DNA of 10,987 nucleotides from Cellvibrionaceae bacterium (GCA_025800435.1 JAOXRV010000718.1:1-10987); one strand, 5' to 3'. Numbered from the stretch's first letter, positions 1 through 7,493 are shown. The notes: generated from the sequence alone by a model not told the origin. Made by a program: numbers and translations.

Positions 1-452
1 TGGCCTATGTTACCCAGACCACCCTGTCCATGGACGATACCGCGCTGGTGATCGACGCTCTGCGCCAGCGCTTCCCCGAGATTCGCGGGCCGCGCAAAAA
101 CGATATCTGCTACGCCACCCAAAACCGCCAGGATGCAATCAAGCAGCTGGCCCTGGAAAATCCCCTGGTGCTGGTGGTGGGTTCCCCCAATAGCTCAAAC
201 TCTAACCGCCTGCGCGAGCTGGCCCAGCGCTGTGGCGCCGAGGCCTATCTGGTCGACTCGGCTGAAGATATCGAAGAGCGCTGGTTGCAAGATAAAACCT
301 CGGTTGGGATTAGCGCCGGCGCCTCGGCGCCCGAGGTGCTGGTGCAGTCAGTGATCGAGCGGCTGCAAAAACTGGGCGCCACCGAACCCCAAGAACTCAA
401 GGGTCGGGAGGAAAACGTCAGCTTCTCACTGCCCAAAGAGCTGCGTTTGTAA
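1..452 (+). CDS. ispH: 4-hydroxy-3-methylbut-2-enyl diphosphate reductase (IspH/LytB), C-terminal part
   Basis: The reading frame is already open at the left edge (first complete codon at 3), so this is the last 149 or so residues of a protein usually about 310-320 long. IspH is a cytosolic [4Fe-4S] enzyme that reduces HMBPP to IPP and DMAPP, the last step of the MEP isoprenoid pathway. Visible signatures are YVTQTTLS at the edge (substrate-contacting Thr), GPRKNDICYAT (the third cluster-ligand Cys, codon at 108-110), the substrate-binding SPNSSNSNRL, GASAPE with its conserved Ser, and the family C-terminus GREENVSFSLPKELRL. The ATG at 30 lies inside the conserved core and is not the start. 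The protein ends a few residues sooner than the E. coli enzyme. A terminator follows at 481-516, separating it from the pilus genes. Its position just upstream of minor pilin genes is the same as in Pseudomonas. Confidence 0.97.
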   Translation, partial: AYVTQTTLSMDDTALVIDALRQRFPEIRGPRKNDICYATQNRQDAIKQLALENPLVLVVGSPNSSNSNRLRELAQRCGAEAYLVDSAEDIEERWLQDKTSVGISAGASAPEVLVQSVIERLQKLGATEPQELKGREENVSFSLPKELRL

Positions 453-480
453 GCCGTTTGGCACTTCACATCATTTTTTA

Positions 481-516
481 AAAAAGCCTTTGTTTGCAGT
501 GGCTTAGGCTTTTTTT
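481..516 (+). terminator. Rho-independent terminator after ispH
   Basis: A 9-bp perfect stem, AAAAAGCCT (481-489) with AGGCTTTTT (506-514), encloses a 16-nt loop, and the T run extends to 516. It lies 28 nt after the ispH stop codon. An A tract sits on the left arm and a T tract on the right, so it could in principle also work on the opposite strand, but no gene converges on it here. It separates ispH transcription from the pilus operon, which then needs its own promoter unless there is read-through. Confidence 0.8.
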
Positions 517-598
517 GCCAGCCTGGACGAAGATGGACGGCAGTTTGTCGGTCGAAACGGCCGCCGATCTCGCCTAGCCAACTATTTGCCCCAATCTT

Positions 599-607
599 TG
601 GTATACC
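599..607 (+). promoter_or_regulatory. Weak candidate extended -10 element before the minor pilin operon
   Basis: TGG followed by TATACC (602-607) resembles an extended -10 box (TGn-TATAAT), with no recognisable -35 at the expected 579-585. If it is real, transcription would start at about 614, essentially at the ATG at 615, giving a leaderless or nearly leaderless message. That would fit the lack of a Shine-Dalgarno sequence before that ATG. The remainder of 517-614 shows no other clear promoter. This is a guess from pattern only. Confidence 0.2.
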
Positions 608-614
608 TAAGACT

Positions 615-1217
615 ATGGAAAAGTACTCACAACAGTTTTCGCGCCCAGCGCAGGTTGCGACCAAGCTTAATATTCCGCAACAGGGCCTGACCCTGATCGA
701 GCTGCTGGTCACTGTCACTATTCTGGCTTTGCTGCTGATGGTGGGTGTGCCCAGCCTTACCGGTATGGTCGAACGCGGCAATGTGCGAGCTCAAGTCGGC
801 AAACTTAAGTCCGCCCTCGACATGGCGCGCTCAGAAGCCCTGGCCCGGCATATGCAGGTGGTGGTGTGCGGCTCCAGCGATGGCGACAGCTGTACTGGCA
901 GTGCCAACTGGGACAGCGGCTGGCTGGCCTACTCTGATCGCAATCGCAACCGCGAGGCCGATTTCGGTGCCGGAGCCTGCGGCGAAGCCGAAGACTGTGC
1001 CCTGGTCAGCGAGCAGCTGGCCGGCAATGTGATCACGCTGCGCGCCAGCGCCAGTGATATCGTATTTAACCGCGATGGCAGTACCGACCAAAGTTACCAG
1101 CTCGATATTTGTGCCAAAGATGTTCCCCCCGGCGAAGACCTGGGGCGCTCAATGCAGCTGACGGTATCGGTCACCGGTGCGGTAAAAATCGTTAGGGGAG
1201 TCGCCACATGTCCATAG
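615..1217 (+). CDS. fimU: GspH/FimT-family minor pseudopilin (FimU position)
   Basis: A 200-residue type IV prepilin-like protein. The prepilin peptidase site is QQG24 / LTLIELL, with Glu at mature position 5 and a hydrophobic helix to about residue 46. The 24-residue leader is long. No alternative start codon lies in frame between 615 and the cleavage site, so the ATG at 615 is kept although no good ribosome binding site precedes it. FimT-family features follow: KSALDMARSEALARHMQVVVC (near residues 66-85), Cys85 and Cys93 that could form a disulfide, WDSGW, then a Gly-rich beta-domain ending in Cys199-Pro. In Pseudomonas the gene directly before pilV is fimU, part of the minor-pilin priming complex, so that name is used from position. 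FimT is the alternative, and sequence alone does not separate them. It overlaps pilV by 10 nt. Confidence 0.85.
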   Translation: MEKYSQQFSRPAQVATKLNIPQQGLTLIELLVTVTILALLLMVGVPSLTGMVERGNVRAQVGKLKSALDMARSEALARHMQVVVCGSSDGDSCTGSANWDSGWLAYSDRNRNREADFGAGACGEAEDCALVSEQLAGNVITLRASASDIVFNRDGSTDQSYQLDICAKDVPPGEDLGRSMQLTVSVTGAVKIVRGVATCP

Positions 1218-1741
1218 TACAACAAGCGAGCGCAACCGCCTTGGCGCCTGCTGCGCGCAATCAGCGCGGCGCCACCCTAATGGAAGTGCTGGTGGCGCTG
1301 TTTTTGATGGCGATTGGTTTGCTGGGTATGTTGTCGCTGCAAAACTCCAGCCAGCGCAGCAACCAAAGCGCGATGTTTTCCTCGACGGCGGTGGTATTGG
1401 CGCGGGATATGGCCAATCGCATCATGGCCAACGACGATCAGTTTGACGATAGCGACAACGGCCGTTACGCCAATATTGATACCGCCAGTGTCGACGGCTC
1501 GGCGGATGGCTGTAGCAACCAGTGCGACGGTGCCCAAATACTCAATGCCGATGTCAATGCCTGGGCCGGGCAACTGCGCAAGCAGCTACCAGCCGGGCGC
1601 GGTCGGGTGGATATTAACGCTACCGGCGTGCACATTGTCACGGTGATGTGGGACGATCAATTAACCGGTGCCGACGGCACCGACTGCGGCGGCAACCCTA
1701 AGGTCGACTTAAGCTGCGTCAAGTTGGAATTTAGGTTGTGA
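1208..1741 (+). CDS. pilV: Type IV pilus minor pilin PilV
   Basis: A 177-residue prepilin-like protein. The cleavage site is NQRG21 / ATLMEVLVAL, with Glu at mature position 5 and the PilV-type helix FLMAIGLLGMLSLQ. PilV family traits follow: the segment VVLARDMANRIMAND around residues 62-77, a CSNQC pair, then DVNAWAGQLRKQLP and a beta-domain ending KLEFRL. PilV is a component of the pilus-tip and assembly-priming complex with FimU, PilW and PilX. The start is supported by an AGGGGAG ribosome binding site at 1194-1200, seven bases before the ATG and inside the end of the preceding gene. The 10-nt overlap with that gene implies translational coupling. Confidence 0.92.
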   Translation: MSIVQQASATALAPAARNQRGATLMEVLVALFLMAIGLLGMLSLQNSSQRSNQSAMFSSTAVVLARDMANRIMANDDQFDDSDNGRYANIDTASVDGSADGCSNQCDGAQILNADVNAWAGQLRKQLPAGRGRVDINATGVHIVTVMWDDQLTGADGTDCGGNPKVDLSCVKLEFRL

Positions 1742-1780
1742 GTTATTTAGCGGTGATTTGTTTTAGCGGTAAGTTATTTA
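1741..1780 (+). repeat. Short direct repeats in the pilV-pilW gap
   Basis: AGTTATTTA occurs at 1741-1749 and again at 1772-1780. TTAGCGGT occurs at 1747-1754 and 1763-1770. Together they make an AT-rich, partly duplicated spacer just before the pilW ribosome binding site. This may be simple local slippage. No function is claimed. Confidence 0.4.
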
Positions 1781-1793
1781 AGGTGAAAGGGCT

Positions 1794-2882
1794 ATGTTAG
1801 CACCCAAGTTAGCATCCAAACAAAGCGGCGTCGGGCTGATCGAACTGATGGTGTCAGTCACCATCGGTATGCTGATTATGGCCGGTGTGGTGCAGCTCTA
1901 TCTCACCTCGGTTGAGGCCCAGCGCAGCCAAGAAGGGGTGTCGCGGATCCAGGAAAACATGCGCTACTCCAGTGCCAAACTCACCGAAGAGGGCGCCACC
2001 AGTGGCTATCTCGGTTGCATCGAGCGCTTGCGCGGCAGTGAAGAAGAACTATTGGTCAATCTGTTGCAATACTCAGGCGGTGGTGCCGCTGGTGCGCCGG
2101 TGCCGGCGGTTGATTTTGTGCGCGGCAATGTCGAAGGCAGCGAAGGCCAGGGGGTTAACAATACCGATCAAGTGGCCTTTAGTCACGCCACCGCTAGCGC
2201 AGTGCCAATGCAACAGGCGGAGCTGGATGTCAGTGATGGCAGTGCCAGTTTTGATAATAGTGACAATTACCGCGAGGCCTATAATCAGTTCAGGCAGTGG
2301 GATGTGGCGGTTCTAACTAACTGCCAGCGCGCCCATGTATTATTAATTACCGACCCACCGGATGGCAGTGGCACAATTCAATTTCAGGCCGGCCCAACCG
2401 CCCCTGCCAGCAGCGCTAACGCCGGTATCTCCAATATGAATCGTCAGGTATTGCATCGCTATTACGGCCAGCAATACAGCTCGGATGACGGCAGCCTGCG
2501 CGCCAGCTTGTATAAATTGGGTGCGGCGCGCAAGAGCTATGAAGTGCGCCTGAGTCAGCGCGGCCAGCGCAGCGGCGCCAGCTGTGACAGCGACAACCCA
2601 GAGTACTGCGCCCTGTATCGCAATGGCGACGAAATACTTGAGGGTGTATCGGGTTTTAAGGTTCGCTATGGCTGGGGCGAGGGCGATTTGAAGACCTATG
2701 GCGGTGCCAATGATGTCAACGCCGCTGGCGCCTGGGACAGTATCGAACGCATCGAACTGCAAATTACCCTCACTGCGCCGGATTCCAACAGCCTAAATGG
2801 CGATAATATTGAACGCACATTTAATCAAGTAATTATGATGCGCAACACCTTTCGCGATGCGCCACTAATGGGGGGTAGCTAA
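1794..2882 (+). CDS. pilW: Type IV pilus minor pilin PilW
   Basis: A 362-residue prepilin-like protein. The short leader ends at SG12 / VGLIELMVSVTIGM, with Glu at mature position 5 and a hydrophobic helix to about residue 36. Family traits include RIQENMRYSSAKLTEE followed by SGYLGC, a large beta-rich region with a CDSDNPEYC cysteine pair near residues 260-270, then LEGVSGFKVRYGWGEGD and SIERIELQITLTA close to the C-terminus, as in other PilW proteins. PilW is the largest minor pilin and is thought to help connect the minor-pilin complex to PilY1. A purine-rich AGGTGAAAGG at 1781-1790 serves as ribosome binding site. The gap from pilV is 52 nt, and the stop codon overlaps the pilX start by one base (TAATG). 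Confidence 0.92.
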   Translation: MLAPKLASKQSGVGLIELMVSVTIGMLIMAGVVQLYLTSVEAQRSQEGVSRIQENMRYSSAKLTEEGATSGYLGCIERLRGSEEELLVNLLQYSGGGAAGAPVPAVDFVRGNVEGSEGQGVNNTDQVAFSHATASAVPMQQAELDVSDGSASFDNSDNYREAYNQFRQWDVAVLTNCQRAHVLLITDPPDGSGTIQFQAGPTAPASSANAGISNMNRQVLHRYYGQQYSSDDGSLRASLYKLGAARKSYEVRLSQRGQRSGASCDSDNPEYCALYRNGDEILEGVSGFKVRYGWGEGDLKTYGGANDVNAAGAWDSIERIELQITLTAPDSNSLNGDNIERTFNQVIMMRNTFRDAPLMGGS

Positions 2883-3508
2883 TGAATAGAAACTTGCCCT
2901 TAGCCAGTTGCCCAGCCAGCGCCCGGCGCCAGCGCGGCGCCACCTTAATTGTGGCGCTGGTGATTTTACTGGTGATGTCGATTGTCGGTGTGGCCTCTAT
3001 CACCAGCAGCACATTGCAGGCGCGCATGGCCTCTAATGAGCGCCAGCGCATGCTGTCCCTGTACGCTGCCGAGGCCGGTTTGCGCGCCGCCAGAATGTTT
3101 CTTGACCAGCTCGCCGGGCCCGAGGAGTACTATCGTTTTAAAGACCCCGGCAACGGCTTGTACGCCGCCACCTTGCACTCAGACCTGGGGCTCGATGGTG
3201 CGGCGCTGGACAACACCATGGTCAAGACTTTTGGCGATAAACTTTACCAGCCCTCGGCCTGGGACGGCGATAACAGTGTCGAAGTTAATGCTGACGATGC
3301 CAAACTGCCGGCGGTGGTCAAGCCACCGCGCTATGCGATTGAATACCTGGGGCGGCTCGACCAGGGCGGAGTGCGGGCGATCGGTGGCAGCGACGATGTA
3401 AAGCCAGCCAATATCTTTGTGTTTCGAATTGTCGCGGTAGGTTGGGGGCAGGACCCAGAAATATACTCGATCCTGAACGCCAGTTATCAAACTGCACTGA
3501 CTTTCTAA
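2882..3508 (+). CDS. pilX: Type IV pilus minor pilin PilX
   Basis: A 208-residue prepilin-like protein with leader ending RRQRG19 / ATLIVALVILLVMSIVGVAS. Mature position 5 is Val, not Glu, as is usual for PilX_N-family proteins. The following LQARMASNERQRMLSLYAAEAGLRAA (written here across residues 46-71) is the hallmark PilX N-terminal helix, with the AAEAGLRAA segment most telling. The rest is a mixed domain ending in SILNASYQTALTF. PilX sits in the tip complex, and in Pseudomonas PilX and PilW work with PilY1 in assembly and surface signalling. The start overlaps the pilW stop by one base, with a run of six G at 2870-2875 as ribosome binding site. A 32-nt gap leads to pilY1. Confidence 0.9.
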   Translation: MNRNLPLASCPASARRQRGATLIVALVILLVMSIVGVASITSSTLQARMASNERQRMLSLYAAEAGLRAARMFLDQLAGPEEYYRFKDPGNGLYAATLHSDLGLDGAALDNTMVKTFGDKLYQPSAWDGDNSVEVNADDAKLPAVVKPPRYAIEYLGRLDQGGVRAIGGSDDVKPANIFVFRIVAVGWGQDPEIYSILNASYQTALTF

Positions 3509-3540
3509 CAGCGATTTAGCTTTTAGTGTGTGAATAGATT

Positions 3541-6500
3541 ATGAAAAGTACTATTTTGAACGCCCGTTTTTCTACTCGTTTAAATACCCGCGTTGCTGCC
3601 AAGCTGACGCTATTAGGCGGCCTGTTATTGGCGGCTTCGACTGCCTCAGCAGCGCCGGGGCGAATTGCCAATACGCCCCTGTTTGTGGGCCAGACACCAC
3701 AGTCTAATGTTATGTTTTTGGTGGATGACTCGGGCAGCATGGGCTGGCACTATTTGTATCAAAACCGCGCCTTTTACAATCAGGATCGGCGCACTTATAG
3801 TTGTTCCGGGGTCAATGCCATGTGGTACAACCCCCAGCTTTACCTGGATAATATCGCCGACCCGGAGAACACCAAGTTAGAGGACCGGCTCGGTTACACC
3901 CCGTGGAAAGGGGTAGATCGCTTTGGTCAGCCCTATACCAACCGCACCCTGCAGACGGCGCTTGCCGATCCCTATAATAACCCCAATACGCATGTCAATA
4001 TCAGCTATTGGGGCTATTACCCATGGATTGATAACCCCGTCGGCCCCACTGGCCAGGGCAACGGTGTGTATGAGCCCGGCGAGTGTCGCACTGATCAATA
4101 TATCTACGCCCACACCCTGTCGCCGGAGCAGCAGATCGATTATGCCAACTGGTATACCTATTACCGGCGCCGCGACTATGTGGCCAAGCGTGCACTGTCT
4201 GAAGTGATTCAGAAAAACGATATGCGCATGGGGATGGCGACCCTGCACAATAATAACAATGTCGGCGTGCCGGTTCGCAACATCGATGACTTAAGTACCC
4301 CGGTGAACGAAGCTAACCGCACCAATAAAGCCAATTTAATGCGCAACCTGTTTAGGTTGCGGCCCCGCTATGGCACGCCGCTGCGCACCAGCCTGGCGCG
4401 GGTGGGCCAGTATTTTGATCAGCGCAACGGTACCCCCGGCAGTTTGTTTGGTGGCCAGCGCCCCGCTTCGCCGATCTTGCCCGAATCGCAAAACGGCGCA
4501 TGCCAGCAAAACTTTGCCATTGTGATGAGCGATGGTTATTGGAACGGCGGCAGCCCTGGCGTCGGCAATGCCGATGGCGACAATAACACCCAGTTTGATG
4601 GCGGCCGCTACGGCGACCGGCACAGCAATACCCTGGCCGATGTGGCCATGCGCTACTACGAGGGCGACCTGGCCCCCGGGCTAGAGAATCTGGTCGGCCC
4701 AGAGCAAGAAACCGACGCCGACGGCAATGCCCCGGACCCGCTGCTTAATCGCGCCCAGCATTTAGTTACCTACACCGTGGCCTTCGGTGTGCAGGGTACC
4801 CTGAGCGAGCCGGCGCTCAATAATAATTGGCCGCGGCCGCGGGCCAATAACGCCACCACCATCGATGATATGTTACACGCGGCCCACAATGCCCGCGGCG
4901 AGTTTCTCAGTGCCAAAAACCCGGCCGAGCTAATCGAGCGTTTAAACGATGCTATTAGTAGTATTGAAAATGCCGCCGGCAGTGCCGCCGGTTTGGCCTT
5001 GAGTTCAAACACTCTGCGAAACGGTGCTGCGGTTTTTCAAACCCTGTTTAAACCCCAAGAGGCTTGGTCCGGCGATCTGCGCAAGCAGGCGTTGTCACGT
5101 AATGGCAATGAGCTTAAGTTTTCGCTGGAGTGGAGTGCGGCCGAAAAGCTTAAAAGTATCGACCCCAATACGCGCCAGGTGTTGACCTACAACAGTTCCT
5201 ATAGAACCGGGGTGCCATTTCGCTTTCCTGCGTTTTACTTTTTCCCCGGCCGCAATGAGCTATCCTCTGTGCAGGTGTCTGATCTATTGCGCGACGCCCC
5301 CCACGAAAACTTTGCCAGTGTGGAGCAGTTTCAGCAAAACGTGACCTATGGTCAGCGTTTGATAGCCTATATTCGCGGCGACCACACATACGAGCAAAGT
5401 GTTGCCAACAATAGCACCATCAGCGCTAATTTTGGCAAGGTATTTCGCTATCGCCAGGGCGAGCGGCTCGGTGCCATTGCTCACTCGTCGCCGCTGTATG
5501 TGGACCGCCCCAATGCCGGCTACCCGGACGATATCGAAGGTGGCGGCGCCAAATCCTATGCGGCCTTTGTCGAGCGCTGGAAAAATCGCAAGCCCATGGT
5601 TTATGTGGGCGCCAACGATGGTATGTTGCACGGTTTTAACGCAGACAGTGGCGAAGAGCAATTCGCCTATATTCCCGGCCTGGTGTTCAGCCGCGAGGCC
5701 GCCTATGGTCTGCACTATTTGGCCTCGGTTAACTTTTCCCATATTCCCTATGTGGATGGCAGCCCCAATGTTAAAGATGTTTTTGTCAACGGTGCCTGGC
5801 GCAGTTATTTAGTCGGCGCCCTGCGCGGTGGTGGCCGCGGCGTTTATGTGTTGGATGTAACCAACCCAGACAATGTTGATGAGGGCCGCGCCGGCAATAT
5901 TGCCAAGGGTGAGTTTGTGCACAATGATATGGGCTTTGGCTATAGCCAGCCCCAGATTGTGCGGCTCAACAATGGCCGCTGGGCGGCCGTGTTTGGCAAT
6001 GGCTATAACAGCAGCCGCAATGGCGATGGCCACGCCAAACTGTTTATTTTGTATCTCGACGGCAACCAGGTCGGCGACTACAAGATTATCGAAACCAAAG
6101 CCTCCGGTGCCGCGCCATTAATTGTCGACGGCGATTGCCTCAACCCCGCCAGTGATTGCAATGGCCTATCGACCCCGCTGGTGGTTGATACCGATGGCGA
6201 TTACACCGCCGACCGGGTCTACGCCGGTGATTTGCACGGTAACCTATGGGCGTTTGATTTGAGCAGTGAAAACGATGCCGACTGGGATGTGGCCCACCGC
6301 GATGGTAGCCGCAGACAGCCCCTGTTCCAAGCCTGTTACCAACAGCCCTGTTACGCCAATGGCAAGGTGGCCAATCGCCAGCCCATTACCACTAAGCCGG
6401 TAATCAAACCCAATACCCGTAAAATCGATGCGCGCTATGCCCCGAGTTTGCTGGTTTACGTGGGTACCGGCCAGTTTGTCGCCGACAGCGACCCGTCCAA

Positions 6501-7029
6501 TACCAATGTGCAGAGCGCCTATGCGGTCTGGGATTCCGGTCAGGGCGGTCTGAGCCGCGACAATCTGGTACGCCAAACAACCTCGGCCATCGGCGATAAT
6601 CGCACCATGAGTGAAAACACGGTGGCCTACGATGAGCGGCGCCAGCAGGCCGGCTGGTTTATCGACCTGCCGCAGAGCCGCGAGCGTATTATTAACCCCA
6701 TGTCGGTTGGCCACTCGGCGGTTTTGTTTACAACTATTATTCCGGACGCCGCCACCTGTAATGGCAACCCAGATGGTTTTGTTATGGCGGTCAACGCCTT
6801 TACCGGCGGCAAATTGCCGTTTAAGGCGTTTATTAACGCCAAAACTGGCCAGGCCCAAGATATCTCCGGTAAGCGAGTTGGTGGCATGCCCTCTGGGCTG
6901 GGTTTTGTGCAGGCCGGTGACGGCAAGGCCAACGCCTTATATACCGACCAAAAAGGCGGCTTGTATAATATAATGGTGGCCGGCCCGGATGTGCCCAGCC
7001 GCTTAACTTCTTGGAATACGGTTGATTAA
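3541..7029 (+). CDS. pilY1: Pilus tip adhesin/retraction regulator PilY1 (first copy)
   Basis: A 1162-residue secreted protein, in the normal PilY1 size range. The Sec signal peptide has a basic N-region and a hydrophobic core, with likely cleavage after ASA37. The VWA domain carries the MIDAS motif DDSGSM (Asp62, Ser64, Ser66), a GTPLRTSL segment and MSDGYWNGG (Asp331). A long insertion between them holds Cys88 and Cys182, with Cys321 just before the SDG strand. An acidic loop NADGDNN lies at 343-349. The linker has AWSGDL and the family motif AYIRGDHTYEQS (RGD at 612-614). The C-terminal beta-propeller has MVYVGANDGMLHGF and GALRGGGRGVYVLDVT. The calcium-type loop DTDGDYTAD is at 883-891. 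In known systems PilY1 caps the pilus, counters retraction in a calcium-dependent way and senses surfaces. No strong ribosome binding site is seen, so coupling from pilX is likely. Confidence 0.95.
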   Translation: MKSTILNARFSTRLNTRVAAKLTLLGGLLLAASTASAAPGRIANTPLFVGQTPQSNVMFLVDDSGSMGWHYLYQNRAFYNQDRRTYSCSGVNAMWYNPQLYLDNIADPENTKLEDRLGYTPWKGVDRFGQPYTNRTLQTALADPYNNPNTHVNISYWGYYPWIDNPVGPTGQGNGVYEPGECRTDQYIYAHTLSPEQQIDYANWYTYYRRRDYVAKRALSEVIQKNDMRMGMATLHNNNNVGVPVRNIDDLSTPVNEANRTNKANLMRNLFRLRPRYGTPLRTSLARVGQYFDQRNGTPGSLFGGQRPASPILPESQNGACQQNFAIVMSDGYWNGGSPGVGNADGDNNTQFDGGRYGDRHSNTLADVAMRYYEGDLAPGLENLVGPEQETDADGNAPDPLLNRAQHLVTYTVAFGVQGTLSEPALNNNWPRPRANNATTIDDMLHAAHNARGEFLSAKNPAELIERLNDAISSIENAAGSAAGLALSSNTLRNGAAVFQTLFKPQEAWSGDLRKQALSRNGNELKFSLEWSAAEKLKSIDPNTRQVLTYNSSYRTGVPFRFPAFYFFPGRNELSSVQVSDLLRDAPHENFASVEQFQQNVTYGQRLIAYIRGDHTYEQSVANNSTISANFGKVFRYRQGERLGAIAHSSPLYVDRPNAGYPDDIEGGGAKSYAAFVERWKNRKPMVYVGANDGMLHGFNADSGEEQFAYIPGLVFSREAAYGLHYLASVNFSHIPYVDGSPNVKDVFVNGAWRSYLVGALRGGGRGVYVLDVTNPDNVDEGRAGNIAKGEFVHNDMGFGYSQPQIVRLNNGRWAAVFGNGYNSSRNGDGHAKLFILYLDGNQVGDYKIIETKASGAAPLIVDGDCLNPASDCNGLSTPLVVDTDGDYTADRVYAGDLHGNLWAFDLSSENDADWDVAHRDGSRRQPLFQACYQQPCYANGKVANRQPITTKPVIKPNTRKIDARYAPSLLVYVGTGQFVADSDPSNTNVQSAYAVWDSGQGGLSRDNLVRQTTSAIGDNRTMSENTVAYDERRQQAGWFIDLPQSRERIINPMSVGHSAVLFTTIIPDAATCNGNPDGFVMAVNAFTGGKLPFKAFINAKTGQAQDISGKRVGGMPSGLGFVQAGDGKANALYTDQKGGLYNIMVAGPDVPSRLTSWNTVD
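6187..6213 (+). other. Calcium-binding loop of PilY1 (first copy)
   Basis: This segment encodes D883-T-D-G-D-Y-T-A-D891, fitting the DxDxDxxxD calcium site described in the C-terminal propeller of P. aeruginosa PilY1, where calcium occupancy controls pilus extension versus retraction. The same loop, DLDGDYTAD, is present in the second copy at 10928-10954. Confidence 0.75.
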
Positions 7030-7031
7030 CT

Positions 7032-7409
7032 ATGAGTAAACTAGCCCTAGTTGTTACCCTGTCGCTAGCACTTGGCGGCGGCCTGTTGCCGGCCCACAGC
7101 GCCCAGGCCCAGCAAGCCCAGGCCCCACAGGCCGAGTTACTGCCGGCTCCTGAGCTGGGCCCAGATCATGACCCGACCGGTTTAACCGGTAAACAGCGCG
7201 GCACTATTCACTATGTGCACCTCGATCGACAGCAGCTGGTGATTAACGATCAAATCTATATAATGCCGCTTAACTTTAAAGTGAGCATGGCCGATGGCCG
7301 CCAGGTAAACCGCTATGCCCTGGCCGAGGGCCAGGCAATCAGCTTTGTCGGCCGTTACGACAGCGACAGCGATCAATATGTGGTGGATAAAGTCACCATT
7401 TTGGAATAA
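7032..7409 (+). CDS. Small secreted PilY2-like protein
   Basis: A 125-residue protein that starts two bases after the pilY1 stop codon. It has a Sec-type signal sequence: Lys3, a hydrophobic stretch to about residue 19, then AHSAQA26 with likely cleavage before Gln27. A Gln/Ala/Pro-rich linker to about residue 45 is followed by a compact, beta-rich domain (GTIHYVHLDRQQLVINDQIY, then ISFVGRYDSDSDQYVVDKVTI), which looks like a small barrel. It occupies the place of PilY2 in Pseudomonas (between pilY1 and pilE) and has similar size and export. The name rests mainly on position and architecture, so no symbol is assigned. No good ribosome binding site lies before the ATG, so translation is probably coupled to pilY1. 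Confidence 0.72.
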   Translation: MSKLALVVTLSLALGGGLLPAHSAQAQQAQAPQAELLPAPELGPDHDPTGLTGKQRGTIHYVHLDRQQLVINDQIYIMPLNFKVSMADGRQVNRYALAEGQAISFVGRYDSDSDQYVVDKVTILE

Positions 7410-7411
7410 CC

Positions 7412-7450
7412 GCTGCTGGGGATCATGTTCGTTGCGATTGTCACAGCAGC
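7412..7450 (+). other. Possible stem-loop before pilE
   Basis: GCTGCTG (7412-7418) and CAGCAGC (7444-7450) are perfect reverse complements around a 25-nt loop. They lie just after the stop of the small secreted gene and 43 nt before the pilE ATG. No T run follows, so it is not a standard terminator. It might stabilise or process the mRNA between the two genes, or be chance. Confidence 0.25.
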
Positions 7451-7481
7451 CGTCACTCGCAAACAACAGCTGCACCAAGTT

Positions 7482-7486
7482 AAGGA
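7482..7486 (+). promoter_or_regulatory. Ribosome binding site fixing the pilE start
   Basis: AAGGA lies seven bases before the ATG at 7494. An in-frame ATG at 7425 has no such site and would place 23 extra residues before a normal nine-residue prepilin leader, so 7494 is chosen. Confidence 0.75.
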
Positions 7487-7493
7487 ATTTACA

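Noticed and set aside
541..549. CAGTTTGTC, and CCGTTCGGT at 8026-8034, as AlgR-type sites (consensus CCGTTCGTC)
   Set aside because: AlgR controls the matching operon in P. aeruginosa, but both are only 7 of 9 matches. Such matches are expected about every 400 bases when both strands are counted, so they carry no weight.
245..781. Minus-strand open frame of 178 codons across the ispH end and the first pilin start
   Set aside because: It is antisense to two well-supported genes and crosses the terminator. Its translation has no recognisable domain. It is a by-product of codon composition, as are the other long antisense frames such as 6244-6858.
2939..2953. Missing Glu5 in PilX as a sign of a defective pilin
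   Set aside because: PilX-type proteins usually lack Glu at this position, so Val here is normal for the family.
7425..7493. Upstream extension of pilE from the ATG at 7425
   Set aside because: It would put 23 residues before a complete normal prepilin leader, and it lacks a ribosome binding site. The ATG at 7494 has AAGGA at good spacing.
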